Part shown: in pieces, positions 52,910 to 64,000 of the stretch
How positions within the stretch are numbered: position 1 is the first letter of the stretch
Layout of the letters: every line of letters starts with the position of its first letter
Origin: Enterobacter cloacae
Lineage (GTDB): Bacteria; Pseudomonadota; Gammaproteobacteria; Enterobacterales; Enterobacteriaceae
Length of the DNA stretch: 64,000 bases
NCBI RefSeq assembly: GCF_011078175.1
Contig: NZ_JAALCJ010000001.1
Location: 558,001 to 622,000, forward strand
Direction: 5' to 3'
Program-made: the position numbers and the translations under genes
Notes under the pieces: generated by a model
The model's input: only the letters and a program-made list of their open reading frames with translations
Databases searched by the model: none
What the model was told of the DNA's origin: nothing

Positions 52910-54919
52910 TCAGGCGGCTGTGTTCGCCACACGTTGTTCACGATTTAATCCCTGAAGTGCCGATACATCGACGATCAGCGCGACGCTACCATCACCCAGG
53001 ATGGTGGCAGCAGAGATCCCCGGCACTTTGCGGTAGTTACTTTCCAGGTTCTTAACCACCACCTGATGCTGACCAATCAGCTGATCGACCAGCAGCGCGT
53101 AGCGGCGTCCGGCGCTTTGCAGGATCACAACGATACCCTGCGTGGCCTCGGTTTTTGCCCCGTCCACTTCGAACACTTTCCACAGTTCCACCAGCGGCAG
53201 ATACTCGCCGCGCACTTCGAGCACGCGCTCGCCGCCCGCCAGCGGATGCAGATCTTCTTCGCGCGGCTGGAGGGACTCCATCACCGCGTTCAGCGGCAGA
53301 ATAAAGACTTCGTCCGCCACTTTGACGGACATGCCGTCAAGAATGGCCAGCGTCAGCGGCAGCAGGATACGAATGGTGGTGCCCGCCCCCTGCTTAGACT
53401 GGATCTCAACGTGACCGCCCATCTCCTGAATATTACGTTTCACCACGTCCATACCCACGCCGCGGCCGGAAACGTCGGTGACCTGCTCCGCGGTTGAGAA
53501 GCCCGGGGCAAAAATCAGCATGCCCACCTCTTCGTCGGTCATGTTTTCGTTGACCGCCATCCCCTGAGAAATCGCCTTCGCCAGAATGCGATCGCGGTTA
53601 AGGCCCGCGCCGTCATCGGTCACTTCGATGCAGATGTTGCCGCCCTGATGTTCTGCTGACAGGATCAGGTTGCCCACTGGCGATTTTCCGGCTGCCACGC
53701 GGTTTTCCGGCAGCTCGATGCCGTGGTCGAGGCTGTTACGCACCAGGTGCGTTAACGGGTCGATAATGCGTTCGATCAGGCTCTTGTCCAGCTCGGTGGA
53801 GCTGCCCATCAGCGTGAGTTCGATCTGTTTGTTGAGCTTGCCGGCCAGGTCGCGCACCAGGCGCGGGAATCGGCTGAAGACATATTCCATCGGCATCATG
53901 CGGATGGACATCACCGATTCCTGCAAATCGCGGGCGTTACGTTGTAACTGGCCCATGCTGGTGATGAGATCGCCGTGGGTCACCGGGTCCAGCTCGTTAG
54001 AGCGCTGGGCCAGCATCGACTGGGTGATCACCAGTTCACCCACCAGGTTGATCAGCTGATCCACTTTCTCTACCGCCACACGAATGCTTGTGGATTCGCT
54101 GGAACGCGCCGCCGGTTTTTCACCGCGGGCCGGGGCAGCCGTCTCTTTTGGCACGGCTTTGAGTGCCGGGGCAGCGGCAACTACCGCAGGGGGATTCTCT
54201 GCCGGAGCAGGCGCTTCAACGGCCACCGACTCGGTTTCAAAAGCAATCTGATCCGCTTCAATCACGAAGCACAGCACCGCCACGATGTCATCCTGGCCGA
54301 TCCCGCCGTCAAGCGTCGCGGCCAGGCTGTCTTTGCCCTTCACCACGTTGCTGAGCGTCGCCAGGTTCCCCAGCTCCTCTTCCAGCAGGTTGACCTCGTT
54401 CTCTTTCAGACGTGACAGCACCACGCGCAGTTTTCCTGCGGGCGCGTCAGGTGCCGTTTCGGGTTCCGCCACGGCGTCAACAACGCTCAGTTTTGCCGCA
54501 GGGACAACGGGCGCAGACGCCTCACCCTTGGCTTCCAGCGCTAACTGACGCAGCGCGTTGCAGATGTATTCAAAGCTGGCGGCATCAGGCTCTGCCGAAC
54601 TTTTATAGGCGTCGAGCTGTTCCTGCATAATATCTTTCGTTTCCAAAAACAGGTTGATAATGTCGGTATTGAGCTGCATCTCACCGCGTCGTGCTTCATC
54701 CAGCAGGTTTTCCATTAAATGGGTGGTTTCCTGCAAAATGGTAAATCCAAACGTGCCGGCTCCGCCTTTAATGGAATGCGCCGCACGGAAGATGGCATTG
54801 AGCTGTTCGGCGTCCGGTGCCTCGGGCACGAGATCCAGCAAATGTTGCTCCATATCGGCCAACAGCTCGTCGGCTTCATCAAAAAATGTCTGGTAAAAAT
54901 CGGTAATATCCATGCTCAC
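52910..54919 (-). CDS. cheA: Chemotaxis histidine kinase CheA
   Basis: The product is 669 aa (E. coli 654), read from a GTG start (GAGGTGATAGC upstream). HPt domain P1 has the phospho-histidine in [15 protein letters not shown] near 48. Then come the CheY/CheB-binding P2 (about 160-230), an Ala/Pro-rich linker that is longer than in K-12, P3 dimerisation, the ATP domain ([12 protein letters not shown] near 387; [13 protein letters not shown]) and the CheW-like P5. It is 4 bp after motB. Confidence 0.97.
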   Translation of the reverse strand: MSMDITDFYQTFFDEADELLADMEQHLLDLVPEAPDAEQLNAIFRAAHSIKGGAGTFGFTILQETTHLMENLLDEARRGEMQLNTDIINLFLETKDIMQEQLDAYKSSAEPDAASFEYICNALRQLALEAKGEASAPVVPAAKLSVVDAVAEPETAPDAPAGKLRVVLSRLKENEVNLLEEELGNLATLSNVVKGKDSLAATLDGGIGQDDIVAVLCFVIEADQIAFETESVAVEAPAPAENPPAVVAAAPALKAVPKETAAPARGEKPAARSSESTSIRVAVEKVDQLINLVGELVITQSMLAQRSNELDPVTHGDLITSMGQLQRNARDLQESVMSIRMMPMEYVFSRFPRLVRDLAGKLNKQIELTLMGSSTELDKSLIERIIDPLTHLVRNSLDHGIELPENRVAAGKSPVGNLILSAEHQGGNICIEVTDDGAGLNRDRILAKAISQGMAVNENMTDEEVGMLIFAPGFSTAEQVTDVSGRGVGMDVVKRNIQEMGGHVEIQSKQGAGTTIRILLPLTLAILDGMSVKVADEVFILPLNAVMESLQPREEDLHPLAGGERVLEVRGEYLPLVELWKVFEVDGAKTEATQGIVVILQSAGRRYALLVDQLIGQHQVVVKNLESNYRKVPGISAATILGDGSVALIVDVSALQGLNREQRVANTAA

Positions 54920-54923
54920 GCTA

Positions 54924-55853
54924 TCACCTCGGATTGGCTGGTGGCGATGTTGGAACGGCAGCCGAAGGGACGGCCCCAGGCTGTTTTAAATCGTCCAGTG
55001 ACTCATTCTGACTTTCGGCGTTTTCATGCAGGATGGCCTGCTCCGCCTGCTGGTTCAGCACTAAAAGACTGATACGACGGTTGATGGCGTCATCCGGTCC
55101 GCGGTCGGTAAGGCGCATGGTTGCAGCCATGCCGACCACGCGCAGGACCTTGCCATCATCAAGCCCACCCGCCACCAGCTCGCGACGCGAGGCGTTGGCG
55201 CGATCGGCAGAAAGCTCCCAGTTGCTGTATCCCTTCTCTCCCGTGGCGTACGGGAAATCATCCGTGTGTCCGGACAGGCTAATACGGTTAGGAATACCGT
55301 TAAGCACCGGCGCAATCGCACGCAGAATATCGCGCATATATGGCTCTACGTCGGCACTGCCGGTCTTGAACATCGGCCGGTTCTGGCTGTCGATAATTTG
55401 AATACGCAGCCCTTCCTGCACGAGGTCGATCTTCAGGTGCGGACGCAGCGCGCGCAGCTTTGGGTCCGCTTCAATCAGCTGATCCAGGTCCCCGCGCAGT
55501 TTTTTCAGCCGCACCTGCTCCATCCGTCTTTTCAGCTCGTCGATATTTGGCTGTTTTTTAACCTCCCCATGCTGCTGGGTGTAATCATCCCCGCCGCCAG
55601 GGATCGGGCTGTCGCTGTTCGAAATGCGCGGCCCGCCGCTGACCGCCGTCGCCAGCGGCGTTCTGAAATATTCCGCAATCTGAATAAGCTCCTTCGGGCT
55701 GGAGATGGAGATCAGCCACATCACCAGGAAGAAGGCCATCATGGCGGTCATAAAGTCGGCGTACGCGATCTTCCAGGAGCCGTGAGAACCGTGCCCGTGC
55801 CCCTTATGCTTGCGCTTTTTTACGATGACGATCGGATGGGACTGGTTTTTCAT
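54924..55853 (-). CDS. motB: Flagellar stator protein MotB
   Basis: The product is 309 aa. A basic N-terminus rich in His/Gly/Lys precedes one membrane helix with the proton-carrying aspartate Asp33 ([12 protein letters not shown]; Asp32 in K-12). An OmpA-like peptidoglycan-binding domain follows, with [27 protein letters not shown] near 193. With MotA it forms the proton-driven stator. The start overlaps motA by 4 bp (ATGA). Confidence 0.96.
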   Translation of the reverse strand: MKNQSHPIVIVKKRKHKGHGHGSHGSWKIAYADFMTAMMAFFLVMWLISISSPKELIQIAEYFRTPLATAVSGGPRISNSDSPIPGGGDDYTQQHGEVKKQPNIDELKRRMEQVRLKKLRGDLDQLIEADPKLRALRPHLKIDLVQEGLRIQIIDSQNRPMFKTGSADVEPYMRDILRAIAPVLNGIPNRISLSGHTDDFPYATGEKGYSNWELSADRANASRRELVAGGLDDGKVLRVVGMAATMRLTDRGPDDAINRRISLLVLNQQAEQAILHENAESQNESLDDLKQPGAVPSAAVPTSPPANPR

Positions 55854-56737
55854 GCGTCCTCAGTTGTCGTCTGTTGGTTTGGGTTTTTCACCGCACGCAC
55901 GTGCTCTTCCAGTTCGATAAACGACGGACGTTCGCTGGAATAGAGCGTCTTACGACCAAATTCGACGGCGATCGGCGGGGCATAACCGTTGAGGTTTGAG
56001 AGCAACGTAATTTTCACGCACTGCATCATTTTGGTGGTCTCGGCGCTCTTCTGGCGCAGCACGCTCGCCAGCGGAGAGATAAAGCCATAGGCCAGTAAAA
56101 TACCGAGGAACGTCCCCACCATCGCGTGGGCAATCAGCGCGCCCAGCTCGGCCGCCGGGCGATCCGCCGAGGCCAGGGCATGAACGACGCCCATGACCGC
56201 CGCCACGATGCCGAATGCCGGAAGGGAGTCCCCCACCAGCGCCAGGCTGTTGGCCGGCACTTCAGATTCGCTCTCGTGGGTTTCGATCTCTTCGTCCATC
56301 AGCGCTTCAATTTCGAACGTGTTCATGTTGCCGCTGATGATCAGCCGCAGGTAATCGACGATAAAATCGAGCATCATCGCGTCGGCCAGAATACGCGGAT
56401 AGCTTGCGAAAATTTCGCTCTCTTTCGGGTTTTCGATGTCCCGCTCCAGCGAGAACATCCCCTGCTGACGTGACTTCGCCATCAGGCGGTAAAGCAGCGC
56501 CAGCAAGTCCATATACATGCTTTTGGTGTATTTTGAACGACGAAACAGCAGCGGAATCGCCTTCAGCGTGCCCTTAATCGATTTACCGTTGTTACCAACG
56601 ATAAAAGCCCCTACCCCTGCACCGCCGATGATGACAAGTTCAGCCGGTTGATAGAGTGCTCCAAGGTGCCCGCCGGTCATCATGTAACCGCCGAAAACTG
56701 TACCGAGAACTACCAGGTAACCTAATAAGATAAGCAC
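55850..56737 (-). CDS. motA: Flagellar stator protein MotA
   Basis: The product is 295 aa, read from a GTG start (56735-56737) after AAGGATGATGTC, as in E. coli. It has four membrane segments (near 1-20, 30-50, 170-190, 200-220) with a large cytoplasmic loop. Arg90 and Glu98-type charges that touch FliG lie in [37 protein letters not shown] covers segment 3. It is first gene of motAB-cheAW. I could not place its promoter with confidence. Confidence 0.96.
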   Translation of the reverse strand: MLILLGYLVVLGTVFGGYMMTGGHLGALYQPAELVIIGGAGVGAFIVGNNGKSIKGTLKAIPLLFRRSKYTKSMYMDLLALLYRLMAKSRQQGMFSLERDIENPKESEIFASYPRILADAMMLDFIVDYLRLIISGNMNTFEIEALMDEEIETHESESEVPANSLALVGDSLPAFGIVAAVMGVVHALASADRPAAELGALIAHAMVGTFLGILLAYGFISPLASVLRQKSAETTKMMQCVKITLLSNLNGYAPPIAVEFGRKTLYSSERPSFIELEEHVRAVKNPNQQTTTEDA

Positions 56738-56811
56738 GACATCATCCTTCCGCTAGTGACTATGGCAGGACGTTCATTTCGAGCGCATGACCTGAACGCA
56801 GGGTAAAAAAA

Positions 56812-56837
56812 AGCAGCGGTAATGGCTTACCGCTGCT
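56812..56837 (-). terminator. flhDC terminator
   Basis: AGCAGCGGTAA and TTACCGCTGCT pair perfectly around TGGC, followed on the minus strand by eight T. It separates flhC from motA. Confidence 0.92.
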
Positions 56838-56860
56838 GGAATCTTGCCCACAGGTTCGGG

Positions 56861-57439
56861 TTAAACAGCGTGTTCGATCTGTTCATCCAGCAGTTGTGGA
56901 ATAATATCGGCAGCATCCCGGGAAAGTTTACGTCTTTTTACGGCTCGGGATGGAGGCTGGCACAAACTACAGGCGAAGCTGCCCGCAGGCTGGTGCGCGT
57001 GGGTAATAAAATTGCCGTCACAGCAGTTGCAGCGCGACAACTCAAGCATTCCGCTTTCTACAAAACGCACCAGCGTCCAGGCGCGGGTCAGCGCCAGCAG
57101 CGGTCCCTCTTCCTGTTGCGGGCATTGTTCAAGGTAAAGTTTGTAGGCTTTAATCACGGCATCAACGCCGCTACATAAGCCCGTTTTAAGCAAGTACTGC
57201 CAGGCGTTGCAGAACATGGAAGCATGGATGTTCTGCTCCCAGGTCATGAACCAGTCAGTCGAAAACGGCAACATGCCTTTTGGCGGCGGACTACCACGCA
57301 ATTCTTTATACAGCTTGATCAGACGACCACGGCTAAGCTGCGTCTCGCTTTCCAGCATTTGTAAACGCGCACCGAGTGTGATGAGTTCCATTGCCAGCTG
57401 GATATCACGGGCTTCCTGAACAATGCTTTTCTCGCTCAT
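56861..57439 (-). CDS. flhC: Flagellar master regulator subunit FlhC
   Basis: The product is 192 aa, the E. coli length. It forms the FlhD4C2 complex that activates class 2 flagellar genes. A zinc site near the C-terminus is formed by CNCCDGNF and FACSLC (about 138-161). The DNA-contacting helical part lies before it. It is 2 bp after flhD. Confidence 0.97.
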   Translation of the reverse strand: MSEKSIVQEARDIQLAMELITLGARLQMLESETQLSRGRLIKLYKELRGSPPPKGMLPFSTDWFMTWEQNIHASMFCNAWQYLLKTGLCSGVDAVIKAYKLYLEQCPQQEEGPLLALTRAWTLVRFVESGMLELSRCNCCDGNFITHAHQPAGSFACSLCQPPSRAVKRRKLSRDAADIIPQLLDEQIEHAV

Positions 57440-57441
57440 TG

Positions 57442-57792
57442 TTAAGCCCTTTTCTTCCGGGCTACGTCATCAGGCTGGCTGATTTCGTTGAGCAGACGGG
57501 TGGAGAGAAGAATACCGGTGTGGATCTGTTGCAGATCGTCCACGCGGGATTCCTGAGTCAGACGCGTAATGGTCTGCGGGTTATCGAAACGGAACTGGCA
57601 GACAAGTTGATTGGTTTCAGCCAGCTTGACCATTTGCGGAAGTGTTAATCCACCCAGCATGGTTGCCATCTCTTCGTTAACACCCAGACGGAACATCGCT
57701 GACGGTTTGTCCTGACTAATCAAACGCTGCGCGAGCAATAAATACGACAAGTTGATGTCATAGATATGTTTTAGCAACTCGGATGTATGCAT
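57442..57792 (-). CDS. flhD: Flagellar master regulator subunit FlhD
   Basis: The product is 116 aa from the ATG at 57790-57792 ([20 protein letters not shown]). A start three codons earlier (57801) is possible and is used in some annotations. It partners with FlhC as the class 1 activator at the top of the flagellar cascade. It is helical, with the DNA-binding helix-turn-helix in [19 protein letters not shown]. Upstream lie RcsAB and CRP boxes in a long control region. Confidence 0.97.
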   Translation of the reverse strand: MHTSELLKHIYDINLSYLLLAQRLISQDKPSAMFRLGVNEEMATMLGGLTLPQMVKLAETNQLVCQFRFDNPQTITRLTQESRVDDLQQIHTGILLSTRLLNEISQPDDVARKKRA

Positions 57793-57985
57793 TTTTCCCA
57801 TCCAGAATAACCAACTATTATTTTTATGCGGAAAGACCGCACCCCGTGATGTCGCCGGGAAATCACCCGGTATAAAAAGAAAAGGCCAAATGCATAGTTG
57901 AATTTAGGTTTGTACGTCGTAAAGCGCGTTACCGGTAAACATGGCCAAAATGTCGGTTACACATTTTATCTTTTCTTACAAATAA

Positions 57986-58000
57986 CTAAGATTTTTCCTA
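57986..58000 (-). promoter_or_regulatory. RcsAB box of flhDC
   Basis: On the minus strand TAGGAAAAATCTTAG fits the RcsAB consensus TAAGAATATTCCTA and, as I recall it, the E. coli flhDC box. It sits at the expected transcription start, so Rcs envelope stress signalling would repress motility. Confidence 0.82.
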
Positions 58001-58068
58001 ATTCGACGCAAACTCTACTCGTCAGTTTTGACACATACAATGCAGCCCCACCTGAAATTTAAAAAAAA

Positions 58069-58084
58069 TGTGATCTTCGTCACA
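58069..58084. promoter_or_regulatory. CRP-cAMP site of flhDC
   Basis: TGTGATCTTCGTCACA is a full TGTGA-N6-TCACA palindrome. Its centre is about 285 bp from the flhD ATG and about 86 bp upstream of the start site expected from E. coli, where CRP activates flhDC. Confidence 0.88.
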
Positions 58085-58587
58085 TAATTTACGCGAATGT
58101 AACCCATAAATCCATCAGCGTGACTTGTAATTTGGCCATTTTTTGAGCAACCGAAGCTCGTTAATATTCTTATGGAACGAATACGCATGCAGATGGATAA
58201 GGGGATCGGGTATGAATATTGCGGATTCGAAGAAGCACCGCTCCTTCGCGTGTTAATGCGCATAAATGTCAGGCGAATGCCGAGTTAATTAATTAAAAAC
58301 AGTAACTTACCATTTCGTTTTATGAAAGCAGTTTCGCTACGTAACCATCACGCTTGCGTTGACGAACGGTTAACACGATTTAACAGCACGGAAGGCTAAA
58401 TGTGTGATTTACGTTAAGTTGTTAATTACTTTCATTTGGCGCCCTCTTTTCGTTATTCTTCTTATAAGAATAATTAATGAATAATTATGATAAGGTTCAC
58501 ACTATTGTCGCGTACGCCTCTTGCAGAAGCGGCAGATTCGCGGTAAAGCTTGAGAAACGTGTCATTCTGGCATAAAAGGAGTGTGTG

Positions 58588-59016
58588 ATGAGTTACTCCC
58601 ATCTTCTTGTTTCTGTTGCCGTTTCCCCAGAAAGTCATCAACTCGTCGCCCGTGCCGTTTCAATCGCTCGCCCGACCAGCGCCCGCATTAGTTTGATCAC
58701 CCTTGCTGCTGAACCCGAGATGTATAATCAACTGGCAGCGCCGATGCTGGAAGACATTCGTGAGGTTCTTCAGGAAGAAACGCAGCAATTTCTGCGCGAG
58801 CTGGTCGAGCGGGCAAAATATCCAGTCCATCAAACGGTGATTGCCACAGGGGAATTGAGTGCGCATATTCTCGACATGTGTCAGAAACAGAATATCGATC
58901 TGGTGATTTGCGGAAATCATAACCAGAGCTTTATTTCTCGCGCGGCGTGCTCAGCAAAAACTATCGTTTCGTCAAGCCAGGTGGATGTCCTGCTGGTGCC
59001 TCTCGGGGGCAATTAA
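58588..59016 (+). CDS. uspC: Universal stress protein UspC
   Basis: The product is 142 aa from the ATG at 58588 (AAAAGGAGTGTGTG upstream); the preceding GTG is in frame. It has a single Usp domain with the nucleotide-binding-fold N-terminus YSHLLVSVAVSPES. The C-terminal DLVICGNHNQSF...VDVLLVPL resembles E. coli UspC, including the absence of the standard ATP-binding glycine loop. It is linked in E. coli to stress and motility. It is convergent with otsA, 15 bp apart. Confidence 0.94.
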   Translation: MSYSHLLVSVAVSPESHQLVARAVSIARPTSARISLITLAAEPEMYNQLAAPMLEDIREVLQEETQQFLRELVERAKYPVHQTVIATGELSAHILDMCQKQNIDLVICGNHNQSFISRAACSAKTIVSSSQVDVLLVPLGGN

Positions 59017-59031
59017 TGCCCCCGGAGAAAA

Positions 59032-61375
<2,344 letters not shown>

Positions 61376-61386
61376 CTATAAATAAA

Positions 61387-62370
61387 TCAGAGGGTACGCT
61401 TCGCTTTTTGCTTGTAACGGTCGAAGATCACCGCTGCCAGCAGGATCAGGCCGCGTACGACGTACTGAGAGAACGGAGAAATATTAAGCAGGTTCATGGC
61501 GTTCTCCACGGTCCCCAGAATCAGGATCCCCGCCACCACATATGAGATTTTTCCGATGCCACCCTTGAGGGAAACGCCCCCTAAAACGCATGCTGAGATG
61601 ACGATGAGCTCATAACCAATGGAGGTCATTGGCTGGCCGCTGGTCATACGCGACGCCAGAATAATCCCCGCCGCCGCCGATACCAGCCCGGAAAGCACGA
61701 AGATAATGATCTTGGTCCGTACGACCGGGACACCCGCCAGACGCGCCGCCTCTTCATTGCCGCCAATCGCCAGCGTGTTACGCCCAAACGTGGTGCGGTT
61801 AAGCAGGAAGCCAAACAGGATCAGACACGCGACCGTCAGCCAGATTGGCGCAGGCAAACCCAGCCAGTTGGCATAGCCCAGCGTGAAGAAACGTTCGTCT
61901 TCAATCCCGACCGCTTTACCATCGGAGATGATATAGGCCAGACCGCGCACGATTTGCATGGTCGCCAGCGTCGTTATCAGGGCGTTAATCTTCAGACGCG
62001 CAATGACAAACCCGTTCACCAGGCCGCTCAACACGCCGAGCAGCAGACCGGCCAGCACGCCGATCCACAGGCTTTCGGTCATGTTGATCACCACGGCAGT
62101 GGTGACGCCTGCACAGGCAATCACCGAGGCGACCGACAGGTCAAAATCGCCGGAGGCCAGGCAAAACAGCATTCCGCAGGCCACCATGCCGGACATAGAG
62201 ATCGCCAGCCCCAGCCCCTTCATATTGATGAACGTGGCGAAGTTCGGCACAAAAATCGCGCAGGCGACGAACAGGGCAGCAAAGACCACCAGCATGCCGT
62301 ACTGGTCCCAGATGCGGCCAAAACTGAAAGCCGACTTCGGCGCTCCGGATGTAGTAACAGAGGACATCAT
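61387..62370 (-). CDS. araH: L-arabinose ABC transporter permease AraH
   Basis: The product is 327 aa (E. coli 328). It is the inner-membrane channel of the high-affinity arabinose uptake system. It has about ten membrane segments, with the sugar-permease blocks GMLFCLASGDFDLSVASVIA near 78 and GNEEAARLAGVPVVRTKI near 210. It follows araG by 11 bp. Confidence 0.97.
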   Translation of the reverse strand: MMSSVTTSGAPKSAFSFGRIWDQYGMLVVFAALFVACAIFVPNFATFINMKGLGLAISMSGMVACGMLFCLASGDFDLSVASVIACAGVTTAVVINMTESLWIGVLAGLLLGVLSGLVNGFVIARLKINALITTLATMQIVRGLAYIISDGKAVGIEDERFFTLGYANWLGLPAPIWLTVACLILFGFLLNRTTFGRNTLAIGGNEEAARLAGVPVVRTKIIIFVLSGLVSAAAGIILASRMTSGQPMTSIGYELIVISACVLGGVSLKGGIGKISYVVAGILILGTVENAMNLLNISPFSQYVVRGLILLAAVIFDRYKQKAKRTL

Positions 62371-62381
62371 TGACTCCTTAC

Positions 62382-63896
62382 TCAGGCGACAGCCTGGCTA
62401 ACTTTAGGCATGGCGAGACTCAACGCCTGTTGTTCATTCGCCTGTTCATGCAGCAATTCACCGGCAATTTCGCCTTCACGCATCACAACAATGCGGTCGG
62501 CGACGCCCAGCACCTCGGGCAGATCGCTGGAGGCGAACAGGACCGCCACACCGCGTTTTGCCAGTTCATAGATGACGTTATAGATTTCGTGTTTCGCCCC
62601 CACGTCGATACCGCGCGTTGGCTCATCCAGCAAAATGACCTTCATATCTTCCGACAGCCAGCGCCCCAGAATGGCTTTTTGCTGGTTGCCGCCGGACAGG
62701 TTCATGATCAGCTGTTCAGCGCCGGGGGTTTTGATATTCAGCGAACGGATATGGTGATCCGCGTTGCTCGCCTCCCAGCCATCGTTAATCAGACATCCCG
62801 CGCGGATGAACTTGCGCCGGGCAGAGATGTTGATGTTGTCGCGCACCGAGTGCACCGGAATAATGCCTTCGGCCTTTCGATCCTCCGGGCAGAGCATAAT
62901 CCCCGCGTTAATCGCCTGCGCAGGCTTCTGAATATCAACCTTTTTCCCGTCGACGAAAACCTGGCCCTGGGTTATGCGCGTGCCGCCAAACAGCCCTTTC
63001 ATCAGCTCGCTGCGCCCTGCCCCCACAAGGCCAAACAGCCCGACGATTTCGCCGCTGCGCACCGAGAGTGAAATGGGCGTGCGCACGCCCGGCGCTTTGA
63101 CGTTATCCAGACGCAGACGCTCCGGGCCATACTCGCGCGGTTTCCAGTGGTAAATATCCCCCAGATCGCGTCCGACCATCGCCTGCACCAGTTGGTCATG
63201 ATTGACCTGCTGCATATCGGTGAAGGTGCGCACATAGCGGCCATCTTTAAACACGGTGATGGCATCGCTTAAGGCAAAAATCTCTTCCATACGGTGAGAA
63301 ACGTACAGAATGATGCGGCCCTCTTTGCGCAGCTCGCGGATCACGCGAAAAAGATTTTCTATTTCACGCGCCGAGAGCGAGCTGGTTGGCTCGTCAAAAG
63401 CGATAATTTTGGCGTTGCGCGCCAGCGCTTTGGCAATTTCCACCATCTGCCACTGGCCGATGGAGAGATACTTAAGGGGCGTTTGCGGATCGACATCCAG
63501 CCCAAGGTGCTTGAGCTGCAAGCCCGCTTCATAGTTGAGCAGCGAACGGTTGACCACACCGCTTTTATGCGGAAGCTGGCCAAGATAAATGTTCTCCGCC
63601 ACGGTCATCTCGGGAATGAGGTGCAGTTCCTGATAGATGATGGCGACGCCCGCATTTAACGCTGCCGTGGTGTCGGCGAAGGCCACCTCTTCGCCGCGAA
63701 TGGCCAGCGTGCCGGTGGTGGGCGTGTAGTTGCCGCTGAGAATTTTTAGCAGCGTGGATTTTCCCGCGCCGTTCTCCCCCATCAGGGCATGAACCTGGCC
63801 GGCATAGCAGTCGAAGCTGATATCGGTCAGCGCGTTTACACCGGGGAACGTTTTACCGATGCCGCGGAAAGAGAGATACGGATCAGACTGTTGCAT
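62382..63896 (-). CDS. araG: L-arabinose ABC transporter ATP-binding protein AraG
   Basis: The product is 504 aa with two ABC domains in one chain. The first has Walker [10 protein letters not shown] near 38 and Walker [12 protein letters not shown]. The second begins near 255, has a degenerate Walker A region ([10 protein letters not shown]), LSGGNQQKA near 402 and [14 protein letters not shown]. It powers AraH. In E. coli the operon is AraC- and CRP-controlled. It lies second in araFGH. Confidence 0.97.
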   Translation of the reverse strand: MQQSDPYLSFRGIGKTFPGVNALTDISFDCYAGQVHALMGENGAGKSTLLKILSGNYTPTTGTLAIRGEEVAFADTTAALNAGVAIIYQELHLIPEMTVAENIYLGQLPHKSGVVNRSLLNYEAGLQLKHLGLDVDPQTPLKYLSIGQWQMVEIAKALARNAKIIAFDEPTSSLSAREIENLFRVIRELRKEGRIILYVSHRMEEIFALSDAITVFKDGRYVRTFTDMQQVNHDQLVQAMVGRDLGDIYHWKPREYGPERLRLDNVKAPGVRTPISLSVRSGEIVGLFGLVGAGRSELMKGLFGGTRITQGQVFVDGKKVDIQKPAQAINAGIMLCPEDRKAEGIIPVHSVRDNINISARRKFIRAGCLINDGWEASNADHHIRSLNIKTPGAEQLIMNLSGGNQQKAILGRWLSEDMKVILLDEPTRGIDVGAKHEIYNVIYELAKRGVAVLFASSDLPEVLGVADRIVVMREGEIAGELLHEQANEQQALSLAMPKVSQAVA

Positions 63897-63930
63897 AACG
63901 ACTCCGTGATTCCTGTAGTGTGTACGTCTG

Positions 63931-63953
63931 GCCCCTCACGGTGAGTGAGGGGC
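63931..63953. other. araF-araG intercistronic hairpin
   Basis: GCCCCTCAC and GTGAGGGGC pair around 5 nt in the gap after araF. There is no T run. Such hairpins commonly stabilise the upstream binding-protein mRNA so that more AraF is made than AraG or AraH. Confidence 0.6.
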
Positions 63954-63967
63954 GCAATCACAGCGTA

Positions 63968-64000
63968 TTACTTACCGCCCAGTCCTTTTTTCGCCAGCTC
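63968..64000 (-). CDS. araF: L-arabinose-binding protein AraF (C-terminal end only, cut by window edge)
   Basis: Ten codons and the stop are in the window, encoding ELAKKGLGGK. This matches the C-terminal end of E. coli AraF (KKGLGGK), and the gene is in the right place before araG. The rest of the periplasmic binding protein lies outside. Confidence 0.85.
   Translation of the reverse strand, partial: ELAKKGLGGK

Larger units (their letters stand above)
57793..58587. other. flhDC upstream control region
   Basis: This 795-bp gap is shared by flhDC (minus) and uspC (plus). It is AT-rich. Visible sites are the RcsAB box at 57986-58000 and the CRP site at 58069-58084. In E. coli the flhD start site lies about 198 nt before the ATG, which would fall near 57990 here. 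The rest, about 58100-58560, shows no gene I would defend. A ribosome site AAAAGGAG precedes uspC. Confidence 0.75.

Noticed and set aside
56738-56860. A sigma-28 promoter for motA in the flhC-motA gap
   Set aside because: I found no TAAA-N15-GCCGATAA match; the nearest candidate (GAAA and GCCATAGT) has the wrong spacing and sequence. The promoter may lie inside flhC.
58015-58263. 82-codon open frame on the minus strand upstream of flhD
   Set aside because: It runs through the CRP box and the expected flhD promoter, has no convincing ribosome site, and resembles no protein I know.

Overview
This is a 64 kb chromosomal segment of an enteric bacterium (Enterobacteriaceae). Protein sequences and gene order follow the Escherichia coli K-12 block from yebY to araF almost gene for gene, at high identity as I recall the K-12 proteins. 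The moderately GC-rich coding sequence, an ERIC element, REP hairpins and the accessory inserts suggest an Enterobacter-like genus; that placement is inference. I see no tRNA, rRNA, CRISPR array, insertion sequence, phage or plasmid gene.

Layout. 1-5.3 kb: copper operon (yobA-yebZ-yebY, minus strand), holE, a nitrilase-like protein, exoX and ptrB. 5.3-14.4 kb: yebE, purT under a PurR box, then central carbon metabolism: eda, edd, zwf, the regulator hexR and pykA. These form the Entner-Doudoroff branch with HexR and GntR operators. 14.4-24.7 kb: lpxM and mepM (envelope), znuA facing znuCB across a Zur box, then ruvB, ruvA, ruvC, yebC, nudB and aspS on the minus strand with an SOS box before ruvA. 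25-32.2 kb: yecD, yecE, yecN, the tRNA cmo5U genes cmoA/cmoB, an ERIC element, cutC with the probable sRNA MicL at its 3' end, yecM and argS.

32.2-35 kb is an accessory insert: a GH105 unsaturated rhamnogalacturonyl hydrolase and a GPH-family transporter, resembling rhiTN of pectinolytic enterobacteria, with a KdgR-like operator upstream. 35.2-57.8 kb is the flagellar/chemotaxis region on the minus strand: flhBAE, then tar-tap-cheRBYZ, then motAB-cheAW, then the master regulator flhDC. Between the tar operon and the mot/che operon sits a second, larger insert. It holds a five-gene archaic (Csu-type, spore-coat-U pilin) chaperone-usher pilus operon and a divergent CRP-associated dicarboxylate/amino-acid symporter. 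58.6-64 kb: uspC, the trehalose genes otsBA and the L-arabinose ABC transporter araFGH, with araF cut by the window edge.

How it fits together. FlhDC sits at the top of the motility cascade, with visible CRP and RcsAB boxes, and tar keeps a consensus sigma-28 promoter. Adhesive pilus genes therefore lie beside motility genes, and a possible aspartate/C4-dicarboxylate transporter lies beside the aspartate receptor. HexR, encoded between zwf and pykA, probably controls zwf from a perfect palindrome.

Relative to the K-12 order I recall, yebF, yebG, yebB, torYZ and yecT are absent. The accessory parts are the rhi-like pair, the Csu-type pilus and the symporter. I found no wholly unknown multi-gene system; the less ordinary signals are regulatory overlaps and the insert boundaries.
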